DNA of 64,000 bases, taken from assembly GCF_002803515.1 (NCBI RefSeq), contig NZ_PHQX01000001.1, forward strand, positions 3,658,001-3,722,000, in the 5' to 3' direction. The notes under the pieces were generated by a model that was not told where the DNA came from, did not search any database, and saw nothing but the letters and a program-made list of their open reading frames with translations. The position numbers were made by a program, and so were the translations under genes. Positions 34,501 through 46,370 of this stretch are shown piece after piece (position 1 is the stretch's first letter; the number at the start of each line of letters is the position of its first letter). This DNA comes from Stenotrophomonas lactitubi. Lineage in GTDB: Bacteria; Pseudomonadota; Gammaproteobacteria; Xanthomonadales; Xanthomonadaceae.

Positions 34501-35235
34501 GTGAGTGAGTGGTTCCATGCCGAAGGCAACCGCCAGCAAGGCCCGTTGCCCTCGGAACAGTTGATCGAGCTGTTCCGTAGCAACCAGATCACCCTGGACA
34601 CCCTGGTATGGCGCGACGGCTTGCCGCAATGGAAGCCGTTGCGCAATGTGGTCGACGAACTGGGCCTGATCGTGCCCGCCGTTGATGCACCCGTCACTGC
34701 GGCACCGCCGCCGCCTGCCGCTCCTCTGCCGCCGACCCTGCCGCCTGCCTCTCCGTACGCGACCACGCCGATGGACGCTGCACCGGCCACGAAGAAGGGC
34801 CTGTCCGGCTGCGCGTTGACCGCCATCATCGGCGGCGTTGCCCTGCTGGTGGTGGTGCCGATCCTGGCCATCCTGGCGGCCATCGCGCTGCCGGCCTACA
34901 ACGATTACACGATCAAGGCCAAGGTCGCCGGCGCGATCACCGCGCTGCAGCCGCTGAAGGACAAGGTGCAGCATTTCGCCGATGACCAGGGCCGTTGCCC
35001 GGGCGCCAACGACGCCGGTTTCCCGGCCGTGGACGAATTCGCGGGCCAAGGCCTGTCGGCCGTGCATATCGGCCGCTTCAACAATGGCCACTGCGGTATC
35101 GAAGCGACGCTGGCGTTTCCGGGCAAGAGCCAGGATGGCGACCTGCTGTGGCTCGAGTACGACCGCGACAGCGGACGCTGGGAATGCAGCGGCGAAAGCG
35201 ACGACAAGTATCTGCCCACGCAATGCCGCGGCTGA
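34501..35235 (+). CDS. GYF_2-domain protein fused to pilin-like membrane segment
   Basis: Residues 1-55 form a GYF_2 domain (SEWFHAEGNRQQGPL, with TLDTLVWRDGLPQWKPL). A Pro-rich linker follows (about 60-95), and then one membrane segment whose end reads ILAAIALPAYNDYTIKAKV. That is the N-terminal helix motif of type IV pilins, with a cysteine-containing globular domain after it. The usual prepilin leader and Glu5 are missing, so it is not processed like a normal pilin. The start is a GTG. It is paired with a second GYF_2 gene 48 bases downstream. Confidence 0.8.
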   Translation: MSEWFHAEGNRQQGPLPSEQLIELFRSNQITLDTLVWRDGLPQWKPLRNVVDELGLIVPAVDAPVTAAPPPPAAPLPPTLPPASPYATTPMDAAPATKKGLSGCALTAIIGGVALLVVVPILAILAAIALPAYNDYTIKAKVAGAITALQPLKDKVQHFADDQGRCPGANDAGFPAVDEFAGQGLSAVHIGRFNNGHCGIEATLAFPGKSQDGDLLWLEYDRDSGRWECSGESDDKYLPTQCRG

Positions 35236-35283
35236 GCCGCGCATCGGGCAACCCACCAAGGACGACCCAACAGGGGACATGCA

Positions 35284-36213
35284 ATGACTGAGTGGTACTA
35301 CGCTGAAGGACAGCAACGCCAGGGACCGCTGGAGGTCACCGAGATCCGCCAGCGTTTCCAGCGCGGCCAGTTGACCCTGGACACGCTGGTCTGGCGCGAA
35401 GGCATGGGACAGTGGGCACCGCTGCGGCAGATGGTGGACGAACTGGGCCTGCAGACCCTGGCCGATGCCAGCACCTCCACCGCGACCGGTGGCTTCGACC
35501 TGCGCAACGACTACGCCGCGATCGACAACGGCACCGCGCCACTGCCGGGCACCGGCGCCCTCAGCAGCTCGCCGTACACTGCGCCCGGTGCAGGCGGCGG
35601 TGACTATTCGCAGCCGGTGCAGGGCGGCGAAGTGGTCTATGCGGGCTTCTGGAAGCGCTTTGCCGCCTACCTGATCGACTATTTCGTCCTGCTGATTCCC
35701 AGCGGCGTGGTCGGTGGCGTGCTGGGCTTCGTGCTCGGCGCCGGCATGGGGGCGACCGGCAGCGGCGAAACAGCAGTGGAAGTGGTTACCCAGCTGATCA
35801 GTGGCCTGGCTGGCCTGTTCATCGCCGCCGCCTACTACGGCTGGTTCCATGCCTCCCGTGGCGGCGCCACCCTCGGCAAGATGGCCATCGGCATCAAGGT
35901 CGTGCGCGGCAACGGTGATCGCCTGACCCTGGGCCGCAGCATCGGCCGCTATTTCGCCACCATCCTCAGTGGCCTGACCCTGTGCATCGGCTACCTGATG
36001 GCCGCCTTCACCGAGCGCAAGCAGGGCCTGCATGACCTCATCTGCGACACCGTGGTGGTCGACCGCTGGGCCTACACCGACCAGCCGCAGCTGCAGCGTC
36101 GCGAGCTGGGCACGGTGACCATCGTGATCCTGGTGCTGGGCGGCCTGCTGATGCTGGCCGGTTTCGCCGCGATCATCATCGCCGTCGGCGTCATCGCCAA
36201 CATGGCGTCCTGA
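35284..36213 (+). CDS. GYF_2 and RDD domain membrane protein
   Basis: The 309-aa protein begins with a GYF_2 domain very like that of the preceding gene (TEWYYAEGQQRQGPL, TLDTLVWREGMGQWAPL). A low-complexity linker and an RDD membrane domain (YAGFWKRFAAYLIDYFVLLI, then GGATLGKMAIGIKVV and ERKQGLHDLICDTVVV) follow. RDD proteins are small multi-helix membrane proteins of mostly unknown, possibly transport, function. A strong terminator follows. Confidence 0.85.
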   Translation: MTEWYYAEGQQRQGPLEVTEIRQRFQRGQLTLDTLVWREGMGQWAPLRQMVDELGLQTLADASTSTATGGFDLRNDYAAIDNGTAPLPGTGALSSSPYTAPGAGGGDYSQPVQGGEVVYAGFWKRFAAYLIDYFVLLIPSGVVGGVLGFVLGAGMGATGSGETAVEVVTQLISGLAGLFIAAAYYGWFHASRGGATLGKMAIGIKVVRGNGDRLTLGRSIGRYFATILSGLTLCIGYLMAAFTERKQGLHDLICDTVVVDRWAYTDQPQLQRRELGTVTIVILVLGGLLMLAGFAAIIIAVGVIANMAS

Positions 36214-36312
36214 TCGGGGATCGAGGGCCAATGCGCCGTCGCAGACGGCCATCCTCACGCCTCCCTGCTTGACAATGGCAGGCCGGGCGTGATTCCTCTA
36301 ATAAGGTGAAAC

Positions 36313-36350
36313 CTGAACGCCCGGCACAGTCCCGGGCGTTCAGTTTATTG
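36313..36350 (+). terminator. Terminator after the GYF/RDD gene
   Basis: CTGAACGCCCGG, loop CACAGTC, CCGGGCGTTCAG, then TTTATTG. A 12-bp GC-rich stem stands between the RDD gene and topA. Confidence 0.8.
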
Positions 36351-36435
36351 ATTTGCCCGTGGCCGCTTCACTAATGCGGCCGTTTGCTCCACCCTAGCGG
36401 CCCTTCCCCGCGGCTTACCCACAGACCCTGCTGCC

Positions 36436-38930
<2,495 letters not shown>

Positions 38931-38934
<4 letters not shown>

Positions 38935-38953
38935 ATCCACGCCATGCGTGGAT
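38931..38953 (+). repeat. SMAG palindrome containing the topA stop codon
   Basis: GTAGATCCACGCCATGCGTGGAT. The TAG at 38932-38934 is the topA stop. Confidence 0.8.
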
Positions 38954-39055
38954 GATCTGCCAAGGTGTGCGGACCAACGGTCCGCACCCACTGCTCCACC
39001 CGTTGTGCACGCAGCGGGGGGATAATGAAGGCCCACGCCGGGCCCGGTCGCCGCC

Positions 39056-39616
39056 ATGAAAGAACTCACGCTGGACACCGCAGTCGCCACGCTTCGCAGT
39101 GGCGGGGTGATCGCCTACCCGACCGAAGCAGTCTGGGGCCTGGGGTGCGACCCTTCGCATGAGGCAGCGGTGCACCTGCTGCTGCGGCTGAAGCAGCGCC
39201 CGATCGAGAAAGGCATGATCCTGGTGGCTGCGGAACTGTCGCAGTTGCAGGGCTGGGTGCGCCTGCAGGCGCTGCCCGATGCACGCCAGCGCGCGGTGCT
39301 TGCCAGCTGGCCCGGCGCCAACACCTGGATCCTGCCCGCGGGCGCGCGCGCGCCCGGCTGGATCACCGGCGAACACAACGGCATCGCGGTACGGATCAGC
39401 GCCCACCCGCTGGTCGCAGCACTGTGCCAGGCCTGGGGAGGTCCGCTGGTCTCCACCAGCGCCAACCTCGCAGGCGAGCCCCCCGCGCGCAGCCGCGAAG
39501 AGCTGGACCCGCGCCTGCTGCGCCTGCTCGACGGCATCCTCGATGGGCAGACCGGCGGCCTGGCCCAACCCACGCCGATCCGCGACGCGCTCAGTGGCAA
39601 CGTACTGCGCTCCTGA
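39056..39616 (+). CDS. tsaC: Threonylcarbamoyl-AMP synthase (Sua5/YrdC family)
   Basis: The 186-aa single-domain protein matches TsaC. It has the N-terminal GGVIAYPTEAVWGLGCDP, LLRLKQRPIEKGMILVA and the GPLVSTSANLAGEPPA block that binds the adenylate. It makes the L-threonylcarbamoyl donor for t6A37 of ANN-reading tRNAs, including the tRNA-Ile2 in this window. The length fits TsaC and not the longer Sua5. Confidence 0.93.
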   Translation: MKELTLDTAVATLRSGGVIAYPTEAVWGLGCDPSHEAAVHLLLRLKQRPIEKGMILVAAELSQLQGWVRLQALPDARQRAVLASWPGANTWILPAGARAPGWITGEHNGIAVRISAHPLVAALCQAWGGPLVSTSANLAGEPPARSREELDPRLLRLLDGILDGQTGGLAQPTPIRDALSGNVLRS

Positions 39617-39659
39617 CAGGCTGATTGCGCCGGCGTTGCCGATCGCGCACGCTGCGCCC

Positions 39660-40367
39660 ATGACCCTGCTGCGCCCTGTCCTGTGCCTGGCCCTGCTGCT
39701 GCCGTTGCCGGCACTTGCCGCTGACGACGTGCGGGTCTACCGCTGCGTCGGCAGCAATGGCGCCGTCGCCCTGCAGGACAAGCCCTGCACGGCCGGCCGC
39801 CAGGAAGTGCGCGACCTGCAACGTCCACGCGATCCGCCGCCGCGAGTGGTCAGCACCGATGCCGCAGTGCCCGCACCGGCGCAGACATCGCCGATGCGCG
39901 AGCGCGAGGTGCGCCATGTCTACATCCAGCCGCCACAGCCGATGTACGAATGCGTGAGTGAAGACGGCGACCGCTACACCAGCGACAACAACGAAGGGAA
40001 TCCGCGCTGGGTACCGCTGTGGACGACCGTCTGGTATCCGCATGGTCATCCTGGCGGCGGGCGACCCGGGCCGCATCCAGGGCCGCGCCCGGCCGGTAGC
40101 GGCAGCACCATCGGTGCCCCCATCGGCGGCGGGCCGCCGGTGTATCGCCCGCCGTCAGTGGGCGTCGGCGTCAACGTGCCTGCCGGCAACATCCTGGTTC
40201 GCGATACCTGCCACGCCCTGCCGCCGCAGGAAGTGTGCGCACGCCTGCGTGACCGTCGCTGGGAACTGGACCGGCGCTACAACAGCGCACTGCAGAGCGA
40301 GCGCACCGCGATCAGCAACGAGCAGCGCGGCATCGATGCACGGCTGGCGCAGGACTGCGGCGGCTGA
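39660..40367 (+). CDS. DUF4124-type exported protein A
   Basis: The 235-aa protein has a signal peptide (residues 1-20) and an N-terminal DUF4124-like segment (VRVYRCVGSNGAVALQDKPC). A Pro/Gly-rich middle and a C-terminal cysteine-containing helical part (DTCHALPPQEVCARLRDRRW) follow. It is probably periplasmic. A related gene follows after the SMAG array, at 40901. The function is unknown. Confidence 0.75.
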   Translation: MTLLRPVLCLALLLPLPALAADDVRVYRCVGSNGAVALQDKPCTAGRQEVRDLQRPRDPPPRVVSTDAAVPAPAQTSPMREREVRHVYIQPPQPMYECVSEDGDRYTSDNNEGNPRWVPLWTTVWYPHGHPGGGRPGPHPGPRPAGSGSTIGAPIGGGPPVYRPPSVGVGVNVPAGNILVRDTCHALPPQEVCARLRDRRWELDRRYNSALQSERTAISNEQRGIDARLAQDCGG

Positions 40368-40399
40368 GCCCTGCGCCGGAGCCTGTGCCGCGCGCTTTG

Positions 40400-40868
40400 G
40401 TAGACGCCCACCTTGGTGGGCACTGGCAGACAGCAGTGCCAACCAAGGTTGGCAACTACCAAGGCATGTGAGCCCTGCGATGAGGGCTGTGCCCCGCGCT
40501 TCGGTAGAGGCCCACCTTGGTGGGCGCTGGCAGACAGCGGTGCCAACCAAGGTTGGCAACTACCAAGGGGTGTGAGCCCTGCGCTGAGGGCTGTGCCCCG
40601 CTTTGGTAGACGCCCACCTTGGTGGGCGCTGGCAGACAGCGGTGGCAACAAAGGTTGGCAACTACCAAGGCGTGTGAGCCCTGCGCTGAGGGTGCCGCGC
40701 TTTGGTAGAGGCCCACCTTGGTGGGCGCTGGCAGACAGCAGTGCCAACCAAGGCTGGCAACTACCAGGGCATGTGAGCCCTGCGATGAGGGCTGTGCCCC
40801 GCGCTTTGGTAGAGGCCCACCTTGGTGGGCGCTGGCAGACAGCGGTGCCAACCAAGGTTGGCAACTAC
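40400..40868. repeat. Five tandem SMAG doublets (about 103-bp period)
   Basis: Each unit has GTAG plus GCCCACCTTGGTGGGC and, about 15-20 bases on, the inverted partner TGCCAACCAAGGTTGGCA plus ACTAC. Units begin at 40400, 40504, 40606, 40705 and 40809 and end near 40459, 40563, 40665, 40764 and 40868. The unit spacers (GTGAGCCCTGCG...GGGCTGTGCC) are also conserved. The 40368-40900 gap contains nothing else. It is not a CRISPR: the repeats are palindromic doublets, and the spacers are alike. Confidence 0.9.
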
Positions 40869-40900
40869 CAGGGCATGGGCCACGGCTGTAGGCTGCTCGC

Positions 40901-41638
40901 ATGAGAAGACTGATCTGGCTGGCCATCGGCCTGTTGCCCGGCAACGCGTTGGCCGATGACATGGTGATCTACCGCTGCACCTCGGCCAGCGACGTGCAGA
41001 CCATCCAGCGCATGCCCTGTCCCGACGGCAGCACGCAGCGCGTGCAGCGGGTGGCCGATCCGGCTCGGACGGCGCCCGTCGCTGCCACACCGGAAGTTCC
41101 GCCACCCACTCCCCGGGGCTTGCCTGCTTCGCCCCCCACCTCAACGCCCAGCGTGCCCACTGCCGCGTCGGCCAGCCCGCGCGCCGGCGAGGAACGTCCG
41201 ATCATGGAAGCCCGCATGGTCGACAGCGCAGAGGGAGACACCATCCTCGACAGCGCGACGCTGCACCAACGCGGTGATGGCGCTGCAACGGACAAGGACG
41301 CGCCAGCAAAGCCTCCGTTACCGGCGATCTTCCAGTGCGTTGACACGCAGGGCGCTTCCTACCTGCATGAGTACGAGGCTGCGCCAGGTCGCTGCGAACT
41401 GTTGAACATACAGGGCCTGGGCGGGGCAACACCGGTCAACGCCGCCAGTTGCGAGGTGGTCAGCGACCGCTGCACGGAAGTGGCCGAAGCACAGCGCTGC
41501 GGCAGCTGGCAACAGCGCTTCCGCGATGCACGCGGTCGCGAGCGGTTCGTCGCACCGGAGAATCAGCAGACGGCGCGCGGCGAACGCGAGCGCCTGCAGG
41601 CCGTGCTGGAAGCCAGCAATTGCCCAGTGCCCGAGTGA
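40901..41638 (+). CDS. DUF4124-type exported protein B
   Basis: The 245-aa protein has a signal peptide (residues 1-18), a DUF4124-like segment (MVIYRCTSASDVQTIQRMPC), a Pro/Ser-rich linker, a second cysteine segment (IFQCVDTQGASYLHEYE) and a cysteine-rich C-terminal half. It is a likely paralogue of the gene at 39660, with which it flanks the SMAG array. It is probably periplasmic; the function is unknown. Confidence 0.75.
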   Translation: MRRLIWLAIGLLPGNALADDMVIYRCTSASDVQTIQRMPCPDGSTQRVQRVADPARTAPVAATPEVPPPTPRGLPASPPTSTPSVPTAASASPRAGEERPIMEARMVDSAEGDTILDSATLHQRGDGAATDKDAPAKPPLPAIFQCVDTQGASYLHEYEAAPGRCELLNIQGLGGATPVNAASCEVVSDRCTEVAEAQRCGSWQQRFRDARGRERFVAPENQQTARGERERLQAVLEASNCPVPE

Positions 41639-41686
41639 GGCATCCACGCATGGCATGGATCCCTCATCCGCGGTGATCGGCTGCGA

Positions 41687-42463
41687 TCAGAACCCGTAAC
41701 GCAGGAAGCCGCCATCCACCGCGATGCATTCGCCGGTGACATAGCTCGATGCCGGCAGGCACAGGAAGCCCACCGCCGAGGCCACTTCTTCCGGCTCACC
41801 GATGCGCCGCATCGGCGTGCGCCCGATCACTTCTTCGTAGTAGTCGGTATCGGACAGCGGGCCGGAGGTGCGACGGGTGCGGATGTACCACGGCGCCACG
41901 GCATTGACCCGGATGCCATCCTCGGCCCACTCCACCGCGAGGTTGCGGGTCATCTGGTGCATCGCCGCCTTGGTCATGCCATAGACCACGCCACTGCGCA
42001 CATGGGTCAGGCCGGACACGCTGCCGACGTTGACGATGGCCGATGACGCGTGGCGCGCGAGCAACGGATGCGCATAGCGCGACAGTTCGAACGCCGAGAA
42101 CAGATTGGTTTCGAAAATGCCACGCCACTCGTCTTCGGAGTACTCCGTGGCGGGCTTGGTGATGTTGCCACCGGCATTGTTGACCAGGATGTGCAGGCCA
42201 TCGGCGTGGTCCTCGACCCAGTCCAGGATCTGCCGGCGGTCTTCGTCGTCGGACACATCGGCGGCCAACGCGTGAACCTGGTGCTGCGGATACACATCCA
42301 GCAGTTCGTCGCGGGCACTCTCCAGCATATCCAGGTCGCGGCCGACGATCATCAGATCGGCGCCGAGACCGGCCAGTTCATGCGCGATCGCCAGGCCGAT
42401 ACCGGCGCTGGCACCGGTGATCAGGGCCGTCTGCCCATCCAGGCGCCACCGTTGCTGGGTCAT
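41687..42463 (-). CDS. Short-chain dehydrogenase/reductase (tropinone-reductase-like)
   Basis: The 258-aa NAD(P)-dependent oxidoreductase shows the classical SDR motifs: TGASAGIG (cofactor), NNAGG, the catalytic Ser in VGSVSG and Tyr-x3-Lys in [21 protein letters not shown] and the C-terminal [15 protein letters not shown] are typical of the tropinone-reductase-like branch. The substrate cannot be predicted. It is convergent with the DUF4124 gene and divergent from the small lipoprotein. Confidence 0.88.
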   Translation of the reverse strand: MTQQRWRLDGQTALITGASAGIGLAIAHELAGLGADLMIVGRDLDMLESARDELLDVYPQHQVHALAADVSDDEDRRQILDWVEDHADGLHILVNNAGGNITKPATEYSEDEWRGIFETNLFSAFELSRYAHPLLARHASSAIVNVGSVSGLTHVRSGVVYGMTKAAMHQMTRNLAVEWAEDGIRVNAVAPWYIRTRRTSGPLSDTDYYEEVIGRTPMRRIGEPEEVASAVGFLCLPASSYVTGECIAVDGGFLRYGF

Positions 42464-42574
42464 ATGTCCTCCGGGGCCGCGCCCACTGTGTTTCGATGCG
42501 GCAAGGATACGCGCTCACGACCGCCCCCCGTCCGTGATGCGACACTGGCCCCACATCCCTCGTGGAGAGCTGCC

Positions 42575-42778
42575 ATGCGCGTCCTGATTCCCGTCCTGCT
42601 GTCGGCCGCCGTGCTGGCCGGGTGCCAGCGCCCTGCACCGCCGAATCCGGAACGACCGCCGGAACCGCAGGCATTGGCCAAGGCAGTCAAGCAACCACTG
42701 GACCGTGCCAAAGGCGTGCAGAAGACCATGGACGAGGCGGCCGAACGCGAGCGCAAGGCAGAGGCCGACGCGCAGTAG
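42575..42778 (+). CDS. Small lipoprotein, 67 aa
   Basis: It is a signal peptide with lipobox LAGC (cleavage before Cys17), followed by a Pro-rich and then a charged helical tail ending RERKAEADAQ. It is likely an outer-membrane lipoprotein of unknown function. A terminator hairpin follows 13 bases after the stop. Confidence 0.75.
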   Translation: MRVLIPVLLSAAVLAGCQRPAPPNPERPPEPQALAKAVKQPLDRAKGVQKTMDEAAERERKAEADAQ

Positions 42779-42791
42779 ATCCCCGCATGCA

Positions 42792-42819
42792 ACAACGCCC
42801 GGCCAAGGCCGGGCGTTGT
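42792..42819. terminator. Terminator hairpin after the lipoprotein gene
   Basis: ACAACGCCCGGCC, AA, GGCCGGGCGTTGT. A perfect 13-bp stem without a T tract, between convergent genes. Confidence 0.65.
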
Positions 42820-42826
42820 GCGTTCA

Positions 42827-42848
42827 GTAGATCCACGCCATGCGTGGA
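42827..42848 (+). repeat. SMAG palindrome
   Basis: GTAGATCCACGCCATGCGTGGA, 16 bases before the sppA stop on the opposite strand. Confidence 0.75.
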
Positions 42849-42864
42849 CATCGCTGATCGGGAA

Positions 42865-44787
42865 TCAGAACCCGCAGAAGCAATACGCCAGCGACTTCAC
42901 CGGTGCACCGTTGCCCTTCTCGCGGGCCGCGTTCTCAACGAAGCGCAGCTGCGTATCGATTTCCGGCATCGTGCGCGCCAGCATCATCCGGCCCACGCCG
43001 GAATCGGCCAGCATCCAGGCGCCGGCGTGGCTGCCAGCGAAGCCGCTGACGAACTGCGCGAACGGCGTCGCCGCCTTCTCGATGTAACGCACACGGTACT
43101 TGTCGGTCGCACCCAGCTTGGCCCGACCGGCAGCGTCAGCCACGGCGTCCTTCAGGCCACCGAAGGCATCGACCAGACCGCGCTCCTTGGCCTGCGCACC
43201 GCTCCAGACACGCCCGCGAGCCACTTCGTCGATCGCCTCGACCGGCTTCTTGCGGGCCTCGGCGACACGGCCGGTGAAATCGGCATAACCCTTGTTGATC
43301 ACCGACTGGATGACCTGGCCCACCGCCGGATCCATCGGCCGGGTGACATCGAAGGCACCGGCGAAACGGGTGGTGCCGACGCCATCGGTGTGCACGCCGA
43401 ACTTGTCCAGCGCACGGCTGAAGTTCGGGATCATGCCGAAGATGCCGATCGAACCGGTGATGGTCGACGGATCGGCATAGATGCGATCGGCGTTCATGCT
43501 GATCCAGTAACCACCGGACGCAGCGAGGTCGCCCATGGACACCACCACCGGCTTGCCCGCAGCCTGCAGGGCCACCACTTCGCGACGGATCTGCTCGGAG
43601 GCGTAGACTTCGCCACCGGGCGAATCCACACGCAGCACCACGGCCTTGACGTCGTCATCGTCGCGCGCCGCACGCAGCAGCGCCGAGGTCGATTCACCAC
43701 CGATGCGGCCGGCCGGCAGATCACCGCCGCTGATTTCACCGGAGGCCACGATGACCGCGACCTGCGGGCGCGAATCAACCGGGTTGCGGCGCGCATCGAG
43801 CTGGGCCATGTAGGTGCCGAAATCGATGTTGCGGAAACCACCGTCGGCGTCTTCATCGGCCACGCCGCGCTCGATCATCAGATCCTCGAATTCCTCGCGG
43901 GTCTTCAGCGCGGTCACCAGCTTCTGCTGCAGGGCGAACTTGGCCAGGTCGCCACCAGCGGCAGCCACACCTTCAGGCAGGGTATCGATGCCGGCCGCCA
44001 GCTGCGCCGGATCCAGGCGGCGGGCCTTGGCGATGTCGCCGAGGTAGCGCTGCCACACATCGTTCATCCAGAACAGATCGGCTTCCTTGGAGGCCGGCGA
44101 CGCCGCGTCGAGCACGTACGGCTCGGCGGCCGACTTGTACTCGCCCACCTTGAACAGGTGCACGTCCACGCCCAGCTTGTCCTGCAGGCCGGTACGGAAG
44201 TACTGGCGGTAGCGGCCCAGGCCTTCCAGCACCACCGACCCCATCGGGTCCAGGTAGACCTCGTCGGCCTGTGCGGCCAGCAGGTACTGCGACTGCCCCA
44301 TGCTCTCGCTGAAGGCGACCAGCTGCTTGCCCGAAGCGCGCAGTTCCTGCAGCGCAGCGGACACTTCGCGCAGCGAGGCGAAACCGGACGGCTGCAGCTT
44401 GTCCAGTTCCAGCACCACGCGCTCGATCTTCTTGTCATCGCGCGCGTTCTCGATCACCCGGATCAGATCGCGCAGCTGCACTTCCTCGGCACCGTTGTCA
44501 CCAACGGCCTTGGCCAGCGCGCGGCTGACCGGATCGGCGCTGTACTGCTCGACCAGGCGGCCTTCCGGCGCGATCACCAGGGTGGTGCGGTCCTGCAGCG
44601 CCTTGCTGGCGCCAGCGCCCATGCCCGCAGCGACGATGAACATCACCAGCACCAGCAGCAACAGGCCGAAGAACACCAGGTTGAGGATCAACCGGCGGGT
44701 GAAATTCATCACGTCCCACAGCCCGATGAAGAAGCTGGCGACAGGATTGCGGTTCGCCGGGGGCAGCGGCGGCACGGGTTGGTTCAT
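42865..44787 (-). CDS. sppA: Signal peptide peptidase SppA, long (67K) type
   Basis: The 640-aa inner-membrane protease cleaves leftover signal peptides. It has one N-terminal membrane anchor (about residues 32-58) and two tandem S49 domains. The catalytic lysine is in LFKVGEYKSAAEP (first domain), and the catalytic serine is in GDLAASGGYWISMNAD (second domain), as in E. coli SppA. The start MNQPVPP at 44787 has GGAG at good distance; the upstream frame extension has no support. Confidence 0.93.
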   Translation of the reverse strand: MNQPVPPLPPANRNPVASFFIGLWDVMNFTRRLILNLVFFGLLLLVLVMFIVAAGMGAGASKALQDRTTLVIAPEGRLVEQYSADPVSRALAKAVGDNGAEEVQLRDLIRVIENARDDKKIERVVLELDKLQPSGFASLREVSAALQELRASGKQLVAFSESMGQSQYLLAAQADEVYLDPMGSVVLEGLGRYRQYFRTGLQDKLGVDVHLFKVGEYKSAAEPYVLDAASPASKEADLFWMNDVWQRYLGDIAKARRLDPAQLAAGIDTLPEGVAAAGGDLAKFALQQKLVTALKTREEFEDLMIERGVADEDADGGFRNIDFGTYMAQLDARRNPVDSRPQVAVIVASGEISGGDLPAGRIGGESTSALLRAARDDDDVKAVVLRVDSPGGEVYASEQIRREVVALQAAGKPVVVSMGDLAASGGYWISMNADRIYADPSTITGSIGIFGMIPNFSRALDKFGVHTDGVGTTRFAGAFDVTRPMDPAVGQVIQSVINKGYADFTGRVAEARKKPVEAIDEVARGRVWSGAQAKERGLVDAFGGLKDAVADAAGRAKLGATDKYRVRYIEKAATPFAQFVSGFAGSHAGAWMLADSGVGRMMLARTMPEIDTQLRFVENAAREKGNGAPVKSLAYCFCGF

Positions 44788-44902
44788 GGAGCACTCCGGA
44801 TGGCTTCTTGCCGTGGTAACAGCATAGCCGGTGCCGCGTGAGGCGGCATCGGACACAAGTCAGGGGATCGCCAGTCACGGTTGCCCATGACAGGGGGGGG
44901 TA

Positions 44903-46267
44903 TCAGGCCAGCGTGGACTGGCCCAGGCGTTTGCTGCTGCGGTTCAGGCGCCAGCCCATCAGGATTGCTGCGGCGGTCAGGCCGACGATCAGGCCGATCC
45001 ACATGCCCTGCGGGCCCATGCCCAGGCCGAGGCCGAGCCCGGCGCCCAGCGGCATGCCCAGGCCCCAATAGGCGAACATGGCGATGAACATCGGCACGCG
45101 GGTGTCCTTCAGTCCGCGCAGCGCACCGGCCGACAGCACCTGTATGCCATCGGGGAACTGGAAGGTGGCCGCGTACAGCAGCAGGGTCGAGGCCAGACCG
45201 GCCACGGCCAGGTCGTTGGTGTAGACGCCGACGATGGCGTCGTGGCCGAACAGCAGCGCCGCCGCCGACAGCGTCTGCGTACCCATGATGATCGCGTAGC
45301 CGGCCCACGCCGCACGGCGCACGCCGAAGCCATCGCCACGGCCGACCGCATGGCCGACCCGCACGGTGGTCGCCTCGGCCACGCCCATCGGGATCATGAA
45401 GCACAGCTGCGCCACGTTGATCGCGATCTGGTGCGCGGCCGCTTCATTGGCACCCAGGCGACCGATCAACAGTGCGGTGACGATGAACAGGCCACCTTCC
45501 ATCAACACGGTGATGCCGATCGGCAGGCCGGTGCGCAGCAGGTCCCAGATCGCTGACCAGCGCGGTCCCTCGAAATGCGAGAACAGCTGCAGGTGGGCAA
45601 AGCGCTTGGTGAACCACAGGTAGGTACCGAAGGCGATCGCCTGCAGCCACATCATCACCGCCGAGGCGATGCCCAGGCCTTCGGCGCCCATTTCCGGGAA
45701 GCCCAGCTTGCCGTTGGCCAGCACGTAGCCCATCGGCGCCAGCACCAGCAGGCCGCCAAAACCGAGCAGCATGGTCGGCAGCGTCCAATGCATGCCTTCA
45801 CTGAGATAGCGCATGCAGAAGTACAGGGTCAGCGCCGGGCCACCCCAGCGCACCGCATGCAGGAACGCCGTTGCGCCCGGCACGATGTCCGGAGCGATGC
45901 CGAAGGCCGGCAGCAGCGGCGGCACCACGGTGAGGAAGGTGAACATGATCAGGCCCAGGCCCAGCGCCAGCCACAGTGCCTGCCGGAACAACGGGCCGAT
46001 CTCGCGCTCACGGCCGGCGCCATGCAGCTGCGACACCGAGGCGGTGAGTGAGATCAGCGTGCCGATCGGGATCAGCATCGGCAGCCACAGCAGCGCGGTG
46101 CCGATGGTCACCGCGGCCAGGGTGGATGTCGCATGGTGGCCGGCAATCACGTTGTCGACGAAGGAGATCAGACCGGTGGAGACGTGCCCGAGCACAAGCG
46201 GCAGGGCAAGCAGACCGGTGGCGCCGACTTCCTTGCTGAAGCGCGGCGTGGAGGTTGCAGTAGACAT
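44903..46267 (-). CDS. MATE family multidrug exporter (NorM-like)
   Basis: The 454-aa protein has twelve predicted membrane helices in two homologous halves (LPLVLGHVSTGLISFVDNVI, and in the second half GLPIGITVLMEGGLFIVTAL). MATE proteins export cationic drugs by Na+ or H+ antiport. The conserved acidic residue in the first half (VDNVIAGH) is present. Which compounds it exports is unknown. Confidence 0.88.
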   Translation of the reverse strand: MSTATSTPRFSKEVGATGLLALPLVLGHVSTGLISFVDNVIAGHHATSTLAAVTIGTALLWLPMLIPIGTLISLTASVSQLHGAGREREIGPLFRQALWLALGLGLIMFTFLTVVPPLLPAFGIAPDIVPGATAFLHAVRWGGPALTLYFCMRYLSEGMHWTLPTMLLGFGGLLVLAPMGYVLANGKLGFPEMGAEGLGIASAVMMWLQAIAFGTYLWFTKRFAHLQLFSHFEGPRWSAIWDLLRTGLPIGITVLMEGGLFIVTALLIGRLGANEAAAHQIAINVAQLCFMIPMGVAEATTVRVGHAVGRGDGFGVRRAAWAGYAIIMGTQTLSAAALLFGHDAIVGVYTNDLAVAGLASTLLLYAATFQFPDGIQVLSAGALRGLKDTRVPMFIAMFAYWGLGMPLGAGLGLGLGMGPQGMWIGLIVGLTAAAILMGWRLNRSSKRLGQSTLA

Positions 46268-46370
46268 AAGGTGCTTGACGCGAACTACGGTTGCGCGCGA
46301 AGGGCACAGGCACCGGGTTGCGGCCGGCCATCTTACGCGCGCTGGGCGGCCATTCCCATGACTGCCCCAT

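Noticed and set aside
36269..36304. TTGACA at 36269 with TAATAA at 36299 as topA promoter
   Set aside because: The spacing is 24 bases, too long for sigma-70, and a terminator follows directly.
40277..40864. Minus-strand ORF of 195 aa with a repeated peptide
   Set aside because: It is a translation of the SMAG doublet array. The repeat of the peptide follows from the DNA repeat, and there is no ribosome site.
40400..40868. Possible CRISPR array because of regular spacing
   Set aside because: The units are palindromic doublets with GTAG tags and the intervening sequences are alike, not unique spacers. No cas genes are near.
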